Shown here piece by piece: positions 32,727-41,393 of a stretch of 64,000 nucleotides of DNA (its first letter is position 1; every line of letters begins with the position of its first letter). The stretch is from Fibrobacter sp. UWR3 (GTDB taxonomy: Bacteria > Fibrobacterota > Fibrobacteria > Fibrobacterales > Fibrobacteraceae). The notes beneath the pieces were generated by a model. The model did not search any database, was not told the origin of the DNA, and saw only the letters and a list, made by a program, of their open reading frames with translations. Where the stretch lies: contig NZ_FRCW01000004.1 in NCBI RefSeq assembly GCF_900143055.1, positions 186,001 to 250,000 on the forward strand, in the 5' to 3' direction. The position numbers were made by a program, and so were the translations under genes.

Positions 32727-34886
32727 CTAGTGCACGCCGTCTTCGTTCGCGAAATCCCTTTCGCCGTACCACGCCTGTATCTGCTCGCGGGCGGTGTCGT
32801 CGAAGGATTCTTTGTCGTGCAGTATGTGCTCGGCGGTCTCGAGCGTCTGGCTGATGAGTTCCTGGTCGGCTATCCAGTCGAACCAGCGGAACACCCACGC
32901 GCCGCTCTGTTCGTTGCCTTCGAGGTTGCCTGCGCCGCGCGTCTGCAGGTCGAGTTCCGCAATCTCGAAGCCGTCCTCGGTCTGCGAGAATTGGGAGAGC
33001 CGCTCCATGCTGGTATCGGCGGTGTCGCCCTCGGGCATCATCAAGAAGCACCACGCTTCCCGATCGCCGCGGCCAACGCGGCCGCGCAACTGGTGCAGTT
33101 GCGCGAGCCCGAACCTGTCGGGCTGATCGATGACCATCAGGTTTGCCGCGGGCACGTTCACGCCCACCTCTATTACGGTCGTTGCCACAAGGATGTGTAT
33201 CTTTCCGGCGGCGAACTGCGCGATAATCGCATCCCGCTCGTTTTCGTCCATCTGGCCGTGCACGCCCGCGACCTTCAGCGTGTCGCCGTTTAAAGCCGGC
33301 CCTAAAACGGCGCGGCCCGGCCCTGCGACATACGCCCGCAGTTCCTCGACAATCTCGTCGACGGTTCTTGCGCTGTTATCGCCGGTTGCTGAGCTTGCCG
33401 AAGCGTCGTCACTCCCGACGCGGCTCGCAATCCAGTAGCACAGGTTCCCGGTGGCGGCTTCCTTGCATATAAACTTCTTCATGTCCTCGCGCTTGCTTGC
33501 GTTCACGAGGCGCGTCTTGATGGGCTTGCGGCCCGCGGGCTTTTCTTTGATGCTGATGACCTTCAGGTCGCCGTAGAGCGTCATCGCGAGGCTTCGCGGA
33601 ATCGGCGTCGCGCTCATCACGAGCATGTCGGGGTAGTCGCCCTTCGCGAGCAGGGCCTCGCGCTGGCCCACGCCAAAACGGTGCTGTTCGTCGATGACAA
33701 CGAACCCGAGACGCGAGAAAATCACGTCCTTGCTGAATAGCGCGTGCGTGCCTATCACGATATCGGCGAGCCCCATCTGGATTTCCCCGAGTATTACCTT
33801 CTTCTCGGCGGCGGGTGTGGCGCCGACCAGCAGGCGTACGTTCAGGCCTGCGGCATCGAAGAACGGCTTGAGACTCTTGTAGTGCTGTCGCGCGAGAATG
33901 TCTGTCGGCACCATCAGCGCGCACTGCTCGCGCATCCCGTTATCGGCGGGCATATTAGAACCGGCGACAAGCCTTCCGCCGCCGCATACGGCCATCATCG
34001 CGAGCATCGCGACCACGGTCTTTCCACAGCCGACGTCGCCCTGCAAAAGCGCGTGGAACTGCTTCTTGCCGTTAAGACCTGCTACAATCGTGTCGAGAGC
34101 TTCTTCTTGCCCGCGGGTCAGCGCGAACGGCAACTGCGCCTTCGCCGCCATTACCGTCCCGAGGTCAATCTGCCGCTCGTGCCCGCGCAACTTCTGGTTC
34201 TCGCGCCGCTTCACCATGCGCAGGCAGAACGGCAGCAGTTCAAGGACCTTCAGTTCGCGCTTCGCCTTGTATATCGCGGGGAATTCCTTGGGCAGGTGGA
34301 GCGTGCGCAGGTTCTGCATGACCGGCGCAAAACGGAGGTAGTCCGTGAGCGCCTTCGGGCATAGCCCGGGCAGCGTGAGTCCCGGGAACCCGAAAATGGT
34401 CTTGTACAGCTTGCGGAAGAACTTCTGCTCCATGCGGGCTTCGCGGCAGGCTTCGCTGATGGGGTACACCGGGAGAATCGCTCCGGTGAATTCCTCGTCG
34501 TCATCGAACGGCTGCATGTCGGGGTGTGTCATCTGGAGGCCGCGGTATTCACCGACCGCACCCGAGACGCACCAGCGCGTATCGTTCTTGATGCGCCTTG
34601 CCCAGTAGCTCGTCCCCTGGAAAAACAACAACTGGATTTCGCCCGTGCCGTCGGTGAGCGTCGCCATGAATCGGGAACGTCTCCCGCGCACCACGCCCGC
34701 GCGCTTGATGGTGCCGATAAGCACCACCTTGTCGCCGGCGCGGCACTGCCCGATGGGGGTGACCTTCGTGTGGTCGAGGTATGTGCGCGGAATGTTGTAC
34801 AGCAGGTCGGCAACGGAACCGAGCCCCGCCTTGCGGAGCGCTTCTGCGCGTTTGGGCCCGAGCCCCGGTAGTTGCGAAATTTCCAT
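32727..34886 (-). CDS. recG: ATP-dependent DNA helicase RecG
   Basis: 719 residues. N-terminal HhH and wedge/OB domain (LPGLGPKRAEALRKAG; KVVLIGTIKRAGVVRGRRSR), Walker A LLQGDVGCGKTVVAMLAM, the family's VVIDEQHRFGVGQR box, VMSATPIPRSLAMTLYGDL, and the C-terminal helicase motifs VATTVIEVGVNVPAANLM and QLRGRVGRG. It drives fork reversal and branch migration. Small in-frame insertions relative to usual RecG lie near ASASSATGDNSA and AVLGPALNGDTL; the latter is encoded by a relative of the repeat in the FAD oxidoreductase. It follows the MCE gene by 33 bases. Confidence 0.95.
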   Translation of the reverse strand: MEISQLPGLGPKRAEALRKAGLGSVADLLYNIPRTYLDHTKVTPIGQCRAGDKVVLIGTIKRAGVVRGRRSRFMATLTDGTGEIQLLFFQGTSYWARRIKNDTRWCVSGAVGEYRGLQMTHPDMQPFDDDEEFTGAILPVYPISEACREARMEQKFFRKLYKTIFGFPGLTLPGLCPKALTDYLRFAPVMQNLRTLHLPKEFPAIYKAKRELKVLELLPFCLRMVKRRENQKLRGHERQIDLGTVMAAKAQLPFALTRGQEEALDTIVAGLNGKKQFHALLQGDVGCGKTVVAMLAMMAVCGGGRLVAGSNMPADNGMREQCALMVPTDILARQHYKSLKPFFDAAGLNVRLLVGATPAAEKKVILGEIQMGLADIVIGTHALFSKDVIFSRLGFVVIDEQHRFGVGQREALLAKGDYPDMLVMSATPIPRSLAMTLYGDLKVISIKEKPAGRKPIKTRLVNASKREDMKKFICKEAATGNLCYWIASRVGSDDASASSATGDNSARTVDEIVEELRAYVAGPGRAVLGPALNGDTLKVAGVHGQMDENERDAIIAQFAAGKIHILVATTVIEVGVNVPAANLMVIDQPDRFGLAQLHQLRGRVGRGDREAWCFLMMPEGDTADTSMERLSQFSQTEDGFEIAELDLQTRGAGNLEGNEQSGAWVFRWFDWIADQELISQTLETAEHILHDKESFDDTAREQIQAWYGERDFANEDGVH
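33284..33299 (-). repeat. PALN-type repeat copy inside recG
   Basis: CGCCGTTTAAAGCCGG matches CGCTGTTTAACGCCGG of the FAD oxidoreductase insert at 14 of 16 positions and is read in the same frame, giving PALNGD. Confidence 0.5.
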
Positions 34887-34919
34887 CTGGGTGCGCTTCC
34901 GTTGGTTTGCGCTTTCGGG

Positions 34920-35939
34920 CTATTCGCCCTCGACCTCTTCCGAACCCGGCAGTGCTTCGCCCTTCTCGGCGCGGAGTTTCGCCTTCTCGCGGGCAGTCTT
35001 GCCGATAAGGTTCGTGTTCTTCCAGGTAAAGAGCTTTACTTCCTTGCCCTGGTCGTCGTACATCTTGATTCCCTTCGTGTCGATGGCCGCGATGAGCTCG
35101 TTCATCTTCTTGGTGAGGTCGGCGACCTTGTCCACGATTTCGGTGGAATTCATGAGCTTGTTCATGGCGGGGGAGTTCTCGATGTCGGCAATCATCTTCT
35201 CGGCTTTTTCCGTACCCTCGGCGATGGATTTGATGACGTTCTCGGCTTCGCCTATCTTGGCATTCAGGGCGTCAGTCGTCGTCTTCACCGTGGTATCGAC
35301 CTGGTCTGTCATGGTTGCTACCGTGTTGCCCGCCTCGTTTATCTGCTTCACGAGACCGTTTATGGCGGGGTTCAGCTTGTCGATGGTCTTGTCGGCGTTC
35401 TCGAGGATTCCCTCGATGGTACCCATCACGTTCTCGTAGAGTTCCTGCGCGGACTGGTGGGTGGAATCCCCGTTCGCGATAAGCATTATCACCTCGCGGA
35501 CGCGGGTAATCTGCGCGTTCACGTCTTCCATGTAGCGGAGCGCCTCGGAAATTCCCGGCTCGAACGTTCCCTGGTGGATAAAGTCCTGCGGGAGCACCTT
35601 GCCGTGCTTGTTCGGCACAATCTCGAGCCTGCGCTGGCCCATGATGGCGTAGTTCACGTTGTTGAACTGCGTGCCCTCGCGGATGGTGCGGGGCTCGTCG
35701 AACTTGATTTCCACGCGGGCGCGGTCGCCCAGCCATGTTACCTTGCCGATAGTGCCCACGTTGTAGCCGCGGATGACCACCGGGTCTTCGGGCTGTAGCG
35801 AGCCCAGTTCGTCAAAATCGACGTATGCCTTGTAGGTCACGTGCTCGTGCGCCTCGAACATGCCGTAGGCAATGCCCGCAAAGAGGGCGAGGAGCGCCAG
35901 GAGCGAAATGTAGCCTATAATCCTGTCGGACTTGTTCAT
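34920..35939 (-). CDS. MlaD/MCE-family lipid transport protein
   Basis: 339 residues. N-terminal TM anchor (IIGYISLLALLALFAGIAYG) followed by an MCE domain (about 35-115): AYVDFDELGSLQPEDPVVIRG, NVGTIGKVTWLGD and MGQRRLEIVPN. The rest is a long helical, coiled-coil-like periplasmic region. MCE proteins bind lipids between the two membranes together with an MlaE permease and MlaF ATPase, which are not in the window. The ATG at 35939 is preferred to an upstream TTG; TATTTT (minus, 35947-35952) ends seven bases before it. recG follows in the same direction. Confidence 0.88.
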   Translation of the reverse strand: MNKSDRIIGYISLLALLALFAGIAYGMFEAHEHVTYKAYVDFDELGSLQPEDPVVIRGYNVGTIGKVTWLGDRARVEIKFDEPRTIREGTQFNNVNYAIMGQRRLEIVPNKHGKVLPQDFIHQGTFEPGISEALRYMEDVNAQITRVREVIMLIANGDSTHQSAQELYENVMGTIEGILENADKTIDKLNPAINGLVKQINEAGNTVATMTDQVDTTVKTTTDALNAKIGEAENVIKSIAEGTEKAEKMIADIENSPAMNKLMNSTEIVDKVADLTKKMNELIAAIDTKGIKMYDDQGKEVKLFTWKNTNLIGKTAREKAKLRAEKGEALPGSEEVEGE

Positions 35940-36043
35940 GTGCGGAAAAATAGTTTTTTTCGCATGGATTTCTTTGTTGAACGGCAAAATAACGTAGAAA
36001 ACGAAAAAAATAGAGAAAATTTGATTTTGTTTCTGAAATTATA

Positions 36044-36049
36044 TATATT
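36044..36049 (+). promoter_or_regulatory. -10 element (TATATT) of the AbiE operon
   Basis: TATATT within an alternating AT stretch, 20 bases before the ATG. TTATA/TATAA arms flank it, a possible site for AbiEi autoregulation. Confidence 0.4.
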
Positions 36050-36069
36050 TGTATAACAACGGAAATAAA

Positions 36070-36696
36070 ATGAATTTTTTGCAGTTTAAAGAAGCTTTTT
36101 TCCCGTTGGTTTGCTTTACGACGAACCAGGTGCTTGCGAAGTATACTGATTTCAGTCAGATGAACTTGACGCACTGGCTAAAGCAGGGATATATCGTGCG
36201 CCTGCGCCGGGGGTGGTTTTCTTTTCCGGAGTTCGGCAAAAATCCTGACTTTGTGAGGCTTGCCGCTAACAAGATTTACAAGCCTTCTTACATTTCGCTC
36301 CAGTATGCGCTTGCGTTCTACGGGATGATTCCCGAAACGGTGGTGCAACTGACCTGCGTGGCGTCGCTAAAGACCGCCTCGTTCGAAAATGGCTGGGGGC
36401 AGTTCGTTTACCAGAACCTAAAGCCGTCGTTGTTTTTTGGCTATGCGCCGTACCCTATAGAGCATCCGTCGGCAAATGGCCAGTATTTCTTGATGGCGAC
36501 ACCCGAAAAGGCGCTGCTGGATTTCTTGTACTTGAACCCGTTTTACAAGACACAAGATGATTTCGAGGCGCTCCGCCTGGACGAAGATTTTATGACGAAT
36601 TCGCTGGACCGCGAGAGAATGGATGCCTATTTGAGGAAATTTGCTAATAAGGCGTTGGACAAGCGCGTCGCAAGTTTGTTGAGGTTGTATGATTGA
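36070..36696 (+). CDS. abiEi: AbiEi-family antitoxin of a type IV toxin-antitoxin pair
   Basis: 208 residues. N-terminal winged-helix-like part (FFPLVCFTTNQVLAKY, LTHWLKQGYIVRLRRGWFSFPE), then the AbiEi core ANKIYKPSYISLQYALAFYG, IPETVVQLTCVAS, and ATPEKALLDFLYLNP. AbiEi represses its own operon and counters AbiEii without direct binding. The frame is open to a TTG seven codons earlier inside the promoter; ATG at 36070 is preferred. It overlaps the toxin gene by eight bases. The region is more AT-rich than its neighbours, suggesting transfer. Confidence 0.88.
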   Translation: MNFLQFKEAFFPLVCFTTNQVLAKYTDFSQMNLTHWLKQGYIVRLRRGWFSFPEFGKNPDFVRLAANKIYKPSYISLQYALAFYGMIPETVVQLTCVASLKTASFENGWGQFVYQNLKPSLFFGYAPYPIEHPSANGQYFLMATPEKALLDFLYLNPFYKTQDDFEALRLDEDFMTNSLDRERMDAYLRKFANKALDKRVASLLRLYD

Positions 36697-37474
36697 TTTG
36701 AACTACATCAAGAATTTCTTTCCGCCACAAATTGCGAACAATCCTCTGTTTGCAAAGCAGATGCTCAAGGAGTATCTGTTGCTGATGATTCTTGACTACA
36801 TTTCTAGTTCGGAATATGTGAGTCGTCTCTCCTTTATTGGCGGAACAAATCTCCGGCTAATCAAGAAGATAGACAGGTTCTCCGAAGACCTGGATTTTGA
36901 CTGCAAGGATCTTTCCAAGGAAGACTTTATTTTACTTACAGACAACATAATTCGATACCTGCAGGGGAATGGGTTGAATGCAGTCGTCAAGCAAAAGGAA
37001 AGTGAACGGATAACCGCATTCCGGCGAAGCATCTATTTCCCGGAACTGCTCTTTACACTGAAGTTGAGCGGCCATAGGGAAGAACGTTTGCTGGTAAAGA
37101 TTGAAGCCGAAGATCAGGGTGTTGGATACAAGCCTCAGATAGTAAACGTGAGCGGATGCGGGTTCTTTTTCCCGTTGCAGGTTCCTCCTGATGACATTCT
37201 TTGCGCAATGAAAATTTCAGCGCTTTTGTCCCGTGGCAAGGGGCGGGATTTTTACGATTGTATGTTCCTTTTGCCTCAAGTTAGCCCGAATATGGATTTC
37301 TTGCAAAAGAGAAACGGCATCAAGGATTTGCGTAGTCTAAAAAAAGAACTCCTGAAAGTCGCCGATACCGTTGACCTAAACATGAAAAAGCGGGATTTCG
37401 AACATCTGCTGTTCAATGTCCACTCTAGCGAAAAAATCCTGCAGTTCAAGGAATTCGTAGAAAACTGGTTGTAA
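36689..37474 (+). CDS. abiEii: AbiEii/AbiGii-family nucleotidyltransferase toxin
   Basis: 261 residues. Nucleotidyltransferase motif I-like GGTNLRLIKKIDRFSEDLDF (51-70) with the acidic pair D67 and D69, then later CAMKISALLSRGKGRDFYD (about 174-192), the conserved Lys and RD-YD part of the family. AbiEii proteins are nucleotidyltransferase toxins that halt growth, some by modifying tRNA acceptor ends, and can block phage. All motifs are present, so it looks active. ATG overlaps the antitoxin's stop region, the usual coupling. No phage gene is next to it. Confidence 0.9.
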   Translation: MIDLNYIKNFFPPQIANNPLFAKQMLKEYLLLMILDYISSSEYVSRLSFIGGTNLRLIKKIDRFSEDLDFDCKDLSKEDFILLTDNIIRYLQGNGLNAVVKQKESERITAFRRSIYFPELLFTLKLSGHREERLLVKIEAEDQGVGYKPQIVNVSGCGFFFPLQVPPDDILCAMKISALLSRGKGRDFYDCMFLLPQVSPNMDFLQKRNGIKDLRSLKKELLKVADTVDLNMKKRDFEHLLFNVHSSEKILQFKEFVENWL

Positions 37475-37563
37475 CTCTTGCGATTGGCTCCTGTATAAAA
37501 AAACATTATTGTTTCCATTTAGCTAGAAAAAACATATATTCCTCGTAAAGGAGTGTTTAAGGT

Positions 37564-38703
37564 ATGGTGTTTGCTGGAAAGAAATCTTTTCTGTTTACAG
37601 TAGGCCTTCTGGGCCAACTCGCTTTCGCGGTAACCCTCTACGACGAGGTTCCACAGGATACTTTCGGCATCGAGAAGTTCTACCCCACGAAGGAGGGCTC
37701 GGTCGAGTGGAATTCTGCCCACTGGAACAATGGGCATGCCCGCGGTATCGAATGGGATGGCGATGCCGACGATCCGCTGGAGTGGACGGACAACCGTAGC
37801 GCTGGCGATGCGTCTCCCTTTTTTAAGATAGACGGCAACGGCGTGATGCAGATGATGAGCTCCGGCCCGCGCTTCCATATCAATAGCCAGACGGAATGGG
37901 CGGCAAAGAAGCAGTTCTATCGCGATGTGGAATTCACTGCCTACTACCGCAGGGGCGAGGCTTCGGCAAACGGCCCCGACTACGGCGGCATGGTGATGGG
38001 CGTACGGAGCGGTGCGCTCGGGCATGCAAGTGGCGGGGGCAACAACTGCGATGCAAATACATACTATGCGCGCTTTAGGCACGATGGCAAGTGGGATTTC
38101 GAGAAGGAATGGAAGCACCCCGGCAGCTACTACCAGAGCGAGGGCGTGGTGGGCAGGCAGACGCCTCTTTGGGGTGGCGCGAAACTCCCGACCGACCGCT
38201 GGATCGGCATGAAGTTTATAGTGTACAATAGTGCATACCCGGATAATGGTGGCCCCGACGAATCTAGGACATCTGTCCGTCTGGAACTCTACATTGACTC
38301 GACCTCGAACGGCGAGCCCGCAAGTGCCAAGTGGGAGAAGGTAGGCGAGGCGCTCGACAGGGGGAAGGACTGGTCGGGGGCCTCGGGCGGGGCTGCGACC
38401 ATCGATGGCTGCAAGGACTACAACGGGCTCGAGGACGCTTTTGCCCCCATCCTCAAGGGCGGGGGAATTGCCCTGATGCGCACCGACGGCAGCACGAACA
38501 ACGTGGTCCAGGGCGAATACAAGTATGTAAGTATCCGCGAAATCGACCCGTATGGATCCTTTGCGGGCGGTACGACCGGCATCCGCCGTTCCCCCTACAC
38601 GTACAGGGGCGTTTTCCCCTCGAAACCGGCAAAGTTCGACCTCAATGGGCGGTCCGTGCCCCAAAATGCCGCTCCCGGCATGTATCTTTTCCGCAGGAAT
38701 TGA
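37564..38703 (+). CDS. Secreted protein, possible carbohydrate-active beta-sandwich
   Basis: 379 residues with a signal peptide (FLFTVGLLGQLAFA). The body is rich in Trp, Gly and Asn (VEWNSAHWNNGHARGIEWDG, FYRDVEFTAYYRRGE, TYYARFRHDGKWDFEKEWKH, WIGMKFIVYN), which reads like a concanavalin-type beta-sandwich such as lyases or binding modules; I cannot assign a family. The end KFDLNGRSVPQNAAPGMYLFRR resembles the last strands of a sorting domain. AAGGAG lies before the ATG. The rpsF promoter begins three bases before its stop. Confidence 0.75.
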   Translation: MVFAGKKSFLFTVGLLGQLAFAVTLYDEVPQDTFGIEKFYPTKEGSVEWNSAHWNNGHARGIEWDGDADDPLEWTDNRSAGDASPFFKIDGNGVMQMMSSGPRFHINSQTEWAAKKQFYRDVEFTAYYRRGEASANGPDYGGMVMGVRSGALGHASGGGNNCDANTYYARFRHDGKWDFEKEWKHPGSYYQSEGVVGRQTPLWGGAKLPTDRWIGMKFIVYNSAYPDNGGPDESRTSVRLELYIDSTSNGEPASAKWEKVGEALDRGKDWSGASGGAATIDGCKDYNGLEDAFAPILKGGGIALMRTDGSTNNVVQGEYKYVSIREIDPYGSFAGGTTGIRRSPYTYRGVFPSKPAKFDLNGRSVPQNAAPGMYLFRRN

Positions 38704-38727
38704 CAAAAAGTCCCCGTTTTCTATATT
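38700..38727 (+). promoter_or_regulatory. rpsF-rpsR-rplI promoter
   Basis: TTGACA (38700-38705), 16-base spacer, TATATT (38722-38727). The -35 overlaps the stop codon of the preceding gene. The best consensus promoter in the window. Confidence 0.8.
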
Positions 38728-38733
38728 TGGCAC

Positions 38734-38803
38734 ACCGATTTTTTAATCGGAACCCTCCCGGAGCCAATGTCGGTACCCGGGCGATAGACCAAAGGGACTC
38801 ATT
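38734..38803 (+). promoter_or_regulatory. Structured rpsF leader, possible S6:S18 autoregulatory element
   Basis: The 70-base leader holds the perfect stem CCGATT/AATCGG (38735-38750, TTTT loop) and a second stem CCCGG/CCGGG (38757-38781) next to ACCCG. Leaders that bind the S6:S18 complex through CCG and ACC bulges are known in many phyla; identity here is a guess from position and shape. Confidence 0.35.
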
Positions 38804-39175
38804 ATGAGACAATACGAAACGATGGTGATCATCGACGCTATGATCTCTGACGACGCTATCAATGCCGAAGTCGAGACGATTGGCAAGAGCATCACCGACG
38901 GCAACGGCGAAATTCTCCGCCGTGACGACTGGGGCAAGCGCAAGCTCGCTTACACCATCAACAAGCGCCAGCACGGTTACTACGTGATCTTCTACTACAA
39001 GGCAGAAGCCGCTGTGGTCGCCGCTATGGAAGCCGCTCTCAAGCTTAACGAAAACGTCCTCCGCTGGATGACTCTCGCTGATTATCCGATGAGCGAAATC
39101 GTCTACAACAAGGACATGGCTCAGTCTACCGAGGAAATCATCCCGGTTGACGCAGAAGAAGGGGAGGCTGAATAA
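38804..39175 (+). CDS. rpsF: 30S ribosomal protein S6
   Basis: 123 residues: [14 protein letters not shown] start, [20 protein letters not shown] in the middle and [11 protein letters not shown], all typical of bS6, with an acidic tail (VDAEEGEAE). It binds S18 in the 30S platform. First gene of a three-gene ribosomal operon; its stop overlaps the rpsR start (TAATG). Confidence 0.98.
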   Translation: MRQYETMVIIDAMISDDAINAEVETIGKSITDGNGEILRRDDWGKRKLAYTINKRQHGYYVIFYYKAEAAVVAAMEAALKLNENVLRWMTLADYPMSEIVYNKDMAQSTEEIIPVDAEEGEAE

Positions 39176-39426
39176 TGGCTTTTGAAGATAAGAAGCAGGC
39201 TACCCGTGTCCGCCGCAAGAAGACTTGCTGGTTCACGGAAAACAACGTCAAGTTCATTGACTACAAGGACGAGAAGACTCTCCGTCGCTTCATCTCTGAA
39301 CGTGGCAAGATCATCCCGCGCCGCATCTCCGGCACCTCTGCCAAGTACCAGCGTATGCTGAACGAGGCTATCAAGCGTGCCCGTCAGATGGCCATTCTCC
39401 CGTTCGTTTCGGACAGTCTGCGCTAA
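39175..39426 (+). CDS. rpsR: 30S ribosomal protein S18
   Basis: 83 residues with the S18 core [35 protein letters not shown] and [12 protein letters not shown]. The usual CXXC-type N-terminal knuckle is reduced to one Cys ([10 protein letters not shown]), so this is a zinc-free form. No ssb or priB gene separates it from rpsF, unlike in many bacteria. AAGGAGG for rplI begins at the stop. Confidence 0.97.
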   Translation: MAFEDKKQATRVRRKKTCWFTENNVKFIDYKDEKTLRRFISERGKIIPRRISGTSAKYQRMLNEAIKRARQMAILPFVSDSLR

Positions 39427-39440
39427 GGAGGAACTAGACT

Positions 39441-39887
39441 ATGGAAATTATTCTTAAGGCCAACGTTCCTCACTTGGGCAAGATGCTCGACGTCGTGAAG
39501 GTTAAGGACGGTTACGCTCGTAACTACCTCTTCCCGCGCAAGCTCGCTGTCCGTGCAACCAAGGAAGCCAAGCTCCAGATTGAAACCAACCGCGCTGCTC
39601 TCGAAGCTCAGTTCCAGAAGGAACTCGCCGCCGCTGGTGACGTCGCTGCCAAGCTTTCTCAGATTTCTGTCAACCTCGAACGCCGCGTTGTCGAAGGCGA
39701 TCGTCTCTACGGTTCTGTGACCGCTGGTGACATTGCCGACGCCATCACTAAGGCCGGTGTCAAGGTTACCCGTGCTCAGGTCGAACTTGCTGAACCTATC
39801 AAGCAGGTCGGCGTGTTCACCGTCACCATCAAGGTGTTCGGCGATGTCGAAGCACAGGTCAAGGTTTGGGTGGTCGCCGCGAAGTAA
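39441..39887 (+). CDS. rplI: 50S ribosomal protein L9
   Basis: 148 residues: MEIILKANVPHLGKMLDVV, VKDGYARNYLFPRKLAV, the long central helix and a C-terminal domain with ITKAGVKVTRAQVEL. Full-length bL9. Preceded by AAGGAGG and followed by an intrinsic terminator. Confidence 0.98.
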   Translation: MEIILKANVPHLGKMLDVVKVKDGYARNYLFPRKLAVRATKEAKLQIETNRAALEAQFQKELAAAGDVAAKLSQISVNLERRVVEGDRLYGSVTAGDIADAITKAGVKVTRAQVELAEPIKQVGVFTVTIKVFGDVEAQVKVWVVAAK

Positions 39888-39913
39888 TTCCGGCTACAAC
39901 TGAACTTTAGAAA

Positions 39914-39941
39914 GTCGCTCCCTCTGCGGGGGCGATTTTTG
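39914..39941 (+). terminator. Intrinsic terminator after rplI
   Basis: TCGCTCCC, TCTGC loop, GGGGGCGA, then TTTTT. The next start codon is only 17 bases later. Confidence 0.8.
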
Positions 39942-39956
39942 CTATTTTATAGCCGT

Positions 39957-41393
39957 ATGCATAAGTTTCATTTAGTGGCATGTTTTGCCGGTCTTTTGGC
40001 AGTGCAGTCCTTTGCGCAGCCGCGTGACCTTTTTGCGGAGTTCGAGGCGGAAGCCGAGGCTGCCCAGTCGAGCGAGACGGTTGTTTCGTCCAGTTCGGCG
40101 GCTGTCTCCAGCAGTAGCGTCGCACCTGTTTCTAGTGCAGCGCTGTCATCGAGTTCTGTGGCACCCTCCAGTTCGAGTGTGGCGAACAGTTCTTCTGTAG
40201 AGGCTTCTTCAAGTTCTGTGGCTCCGGCTGATACTGCCGCCCCTGTTGTTGCAGACACGACCGCCCCTGCCGTCGCGGATACGACTGCTCCGGCCGACAC
40301 CACTGTTGCAGATTCCGCTGCCGGCGATTCTGCGAAGCCGATGACCCCCGAAGAGGCCTATGCAGCAGAGATGAGGAGACTTTCGGAAGAAAACCGTATC
40401 CGCGATTCGCTTGCGGCCCTCAGTTCCAGCAGTTCCGAACAGCCTGCACCGGATATTTCGTCCAGTTCCATGAGTCGCCGAGACCTGCTTGGCCCGGTGA
40501 AGGTTTCGAAGGTCTATGGCATTGACGATATGAAGGGCCGTTACAAGAGCCCGCGCAAGGCGCTGTTCATGTCGCTCGTGGTGCCGGGTTCCGGCCAGCT
40601 CTATGTGGGCGGTTCGACGTTCACGTATGTGCGCGGTGGTGCCTACCTTGCGCTCGAAGCGGCCCTGTGGGGCAGTTGGGCCTATTTCTCGGTGTACAAG
40701 TACAACGACCAGGTCAAGAAGTACAAGAAGTTTGCCAGGGAACACTATTCCATTGGCCGTTACGAGGCGGGCATGCGTGAACTTGTGGGCCAGCTTTCTG
40801 ACGAGACGGAAGAATCCCGCTTCGAGACCCGCTACATGAATAGTCGTGAAAGTTTCTGCGAGGCCATCTACGGCAACGCGTCTTCGGCGGGTTGCTATAC
40901 GGCGAACAGGCTTTTCTACAACGACAAGAGCCATTACGACCGCTTCTCTGTGGGCAACCCCACGTCGCTCGAGAACGAAATCGAGTCGGTCGGTTCGTTC
41001 TATGATGGTTCTGCGGTCTACCAGCAGATTGCGGACAGGGCTTATGTGCTCGGTTGGGACGATGTGGAAGAACCGGCGGTTGCCATGAACCTCGAACTCG
41101 AGGACGACGAGCCTTCCGACGGAATTGTGCCGCTCGCGAAATCCTCGAACATGGACGAGTACCGCTCCATGCGCAGCAAGGCGAATGACTACGCCGATTT
41201 GCAGGTGTGGTTCTTCGGCGGGCTTATCCTCAACCACATTGTTTCGGCCATCGACGCCGCGTTTACGGCGAACGCTCACAACAAGACGCTCTACTCCGAG
41301 GAACTTTCGTGGTATGACCGCCTTCACTTCGATAGCTACGTGAGCATCTTTAACGGGCTCGACGTGGGCGTGCAGGCTAGTTGGGGATTCTAG
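39957..41393 (+). CDS. Envelope protein with Ser/Ala-rich linker, DUF5683-like
   Basis: 478 residues. Signal peptide (MHKFHLVACFAGLLAVQSFAQ), a Ser- and Ala/Thr-rich linker to about residue 170, then SPRKALFMSLVVPGSGQLYV, a pattern of DUF5683-like envelope proteins, with hydrophobic stretches ALEAALWGSWAYFSVY and FFGGLILNHIVSAIDAAF and an aromatic end DVGVQASWGF. Function unknown. The next gene starts on the base after its stop and encodes a shorter paralogue with LLPGMGELYLDE at the same place. Confidence 0.75.
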   Translation: MHKFHLVACFAGLLAVQSFAQPRDLFAEFEAEAEAAQSSETVVSSSSAAVSSSSVAPVSSAALSSSSVAPSSSSVANSSSVEASSSSVAPADTAAPVVADTTAPAVADTTAPADTTVADSAAGDSAKPMTPEEAYAAEMRRLSEENRIRDSLAALSSSSSEQPAPDISSSSMSRRDLLGPVKVSKVYGIDDMKGRYKSPRKALFMSLVVPGSGQLYVGGSTFTYVRGGAYLALEAALWGSWAYFSVYKYNDQVKKYKKFAREHYSIGRYEAGMRELVGQLSDETEESRFETRYMNSRESFCEAIYGNASSAGCYTANRLFYNDKSHYDRFSVGNPTSLENEIESVGSFYDGSAVYQQIADRAYVLGWDDVEEPAVAMNLELEDDEPSDGIVPLAKSSNMDEYRSMRSKANDYADLQVWFFGGLILNHIVSAIDAAFTANAHNKTLYSEELSWYDRLHFDSYVSIFNGLDVGVQASWGF

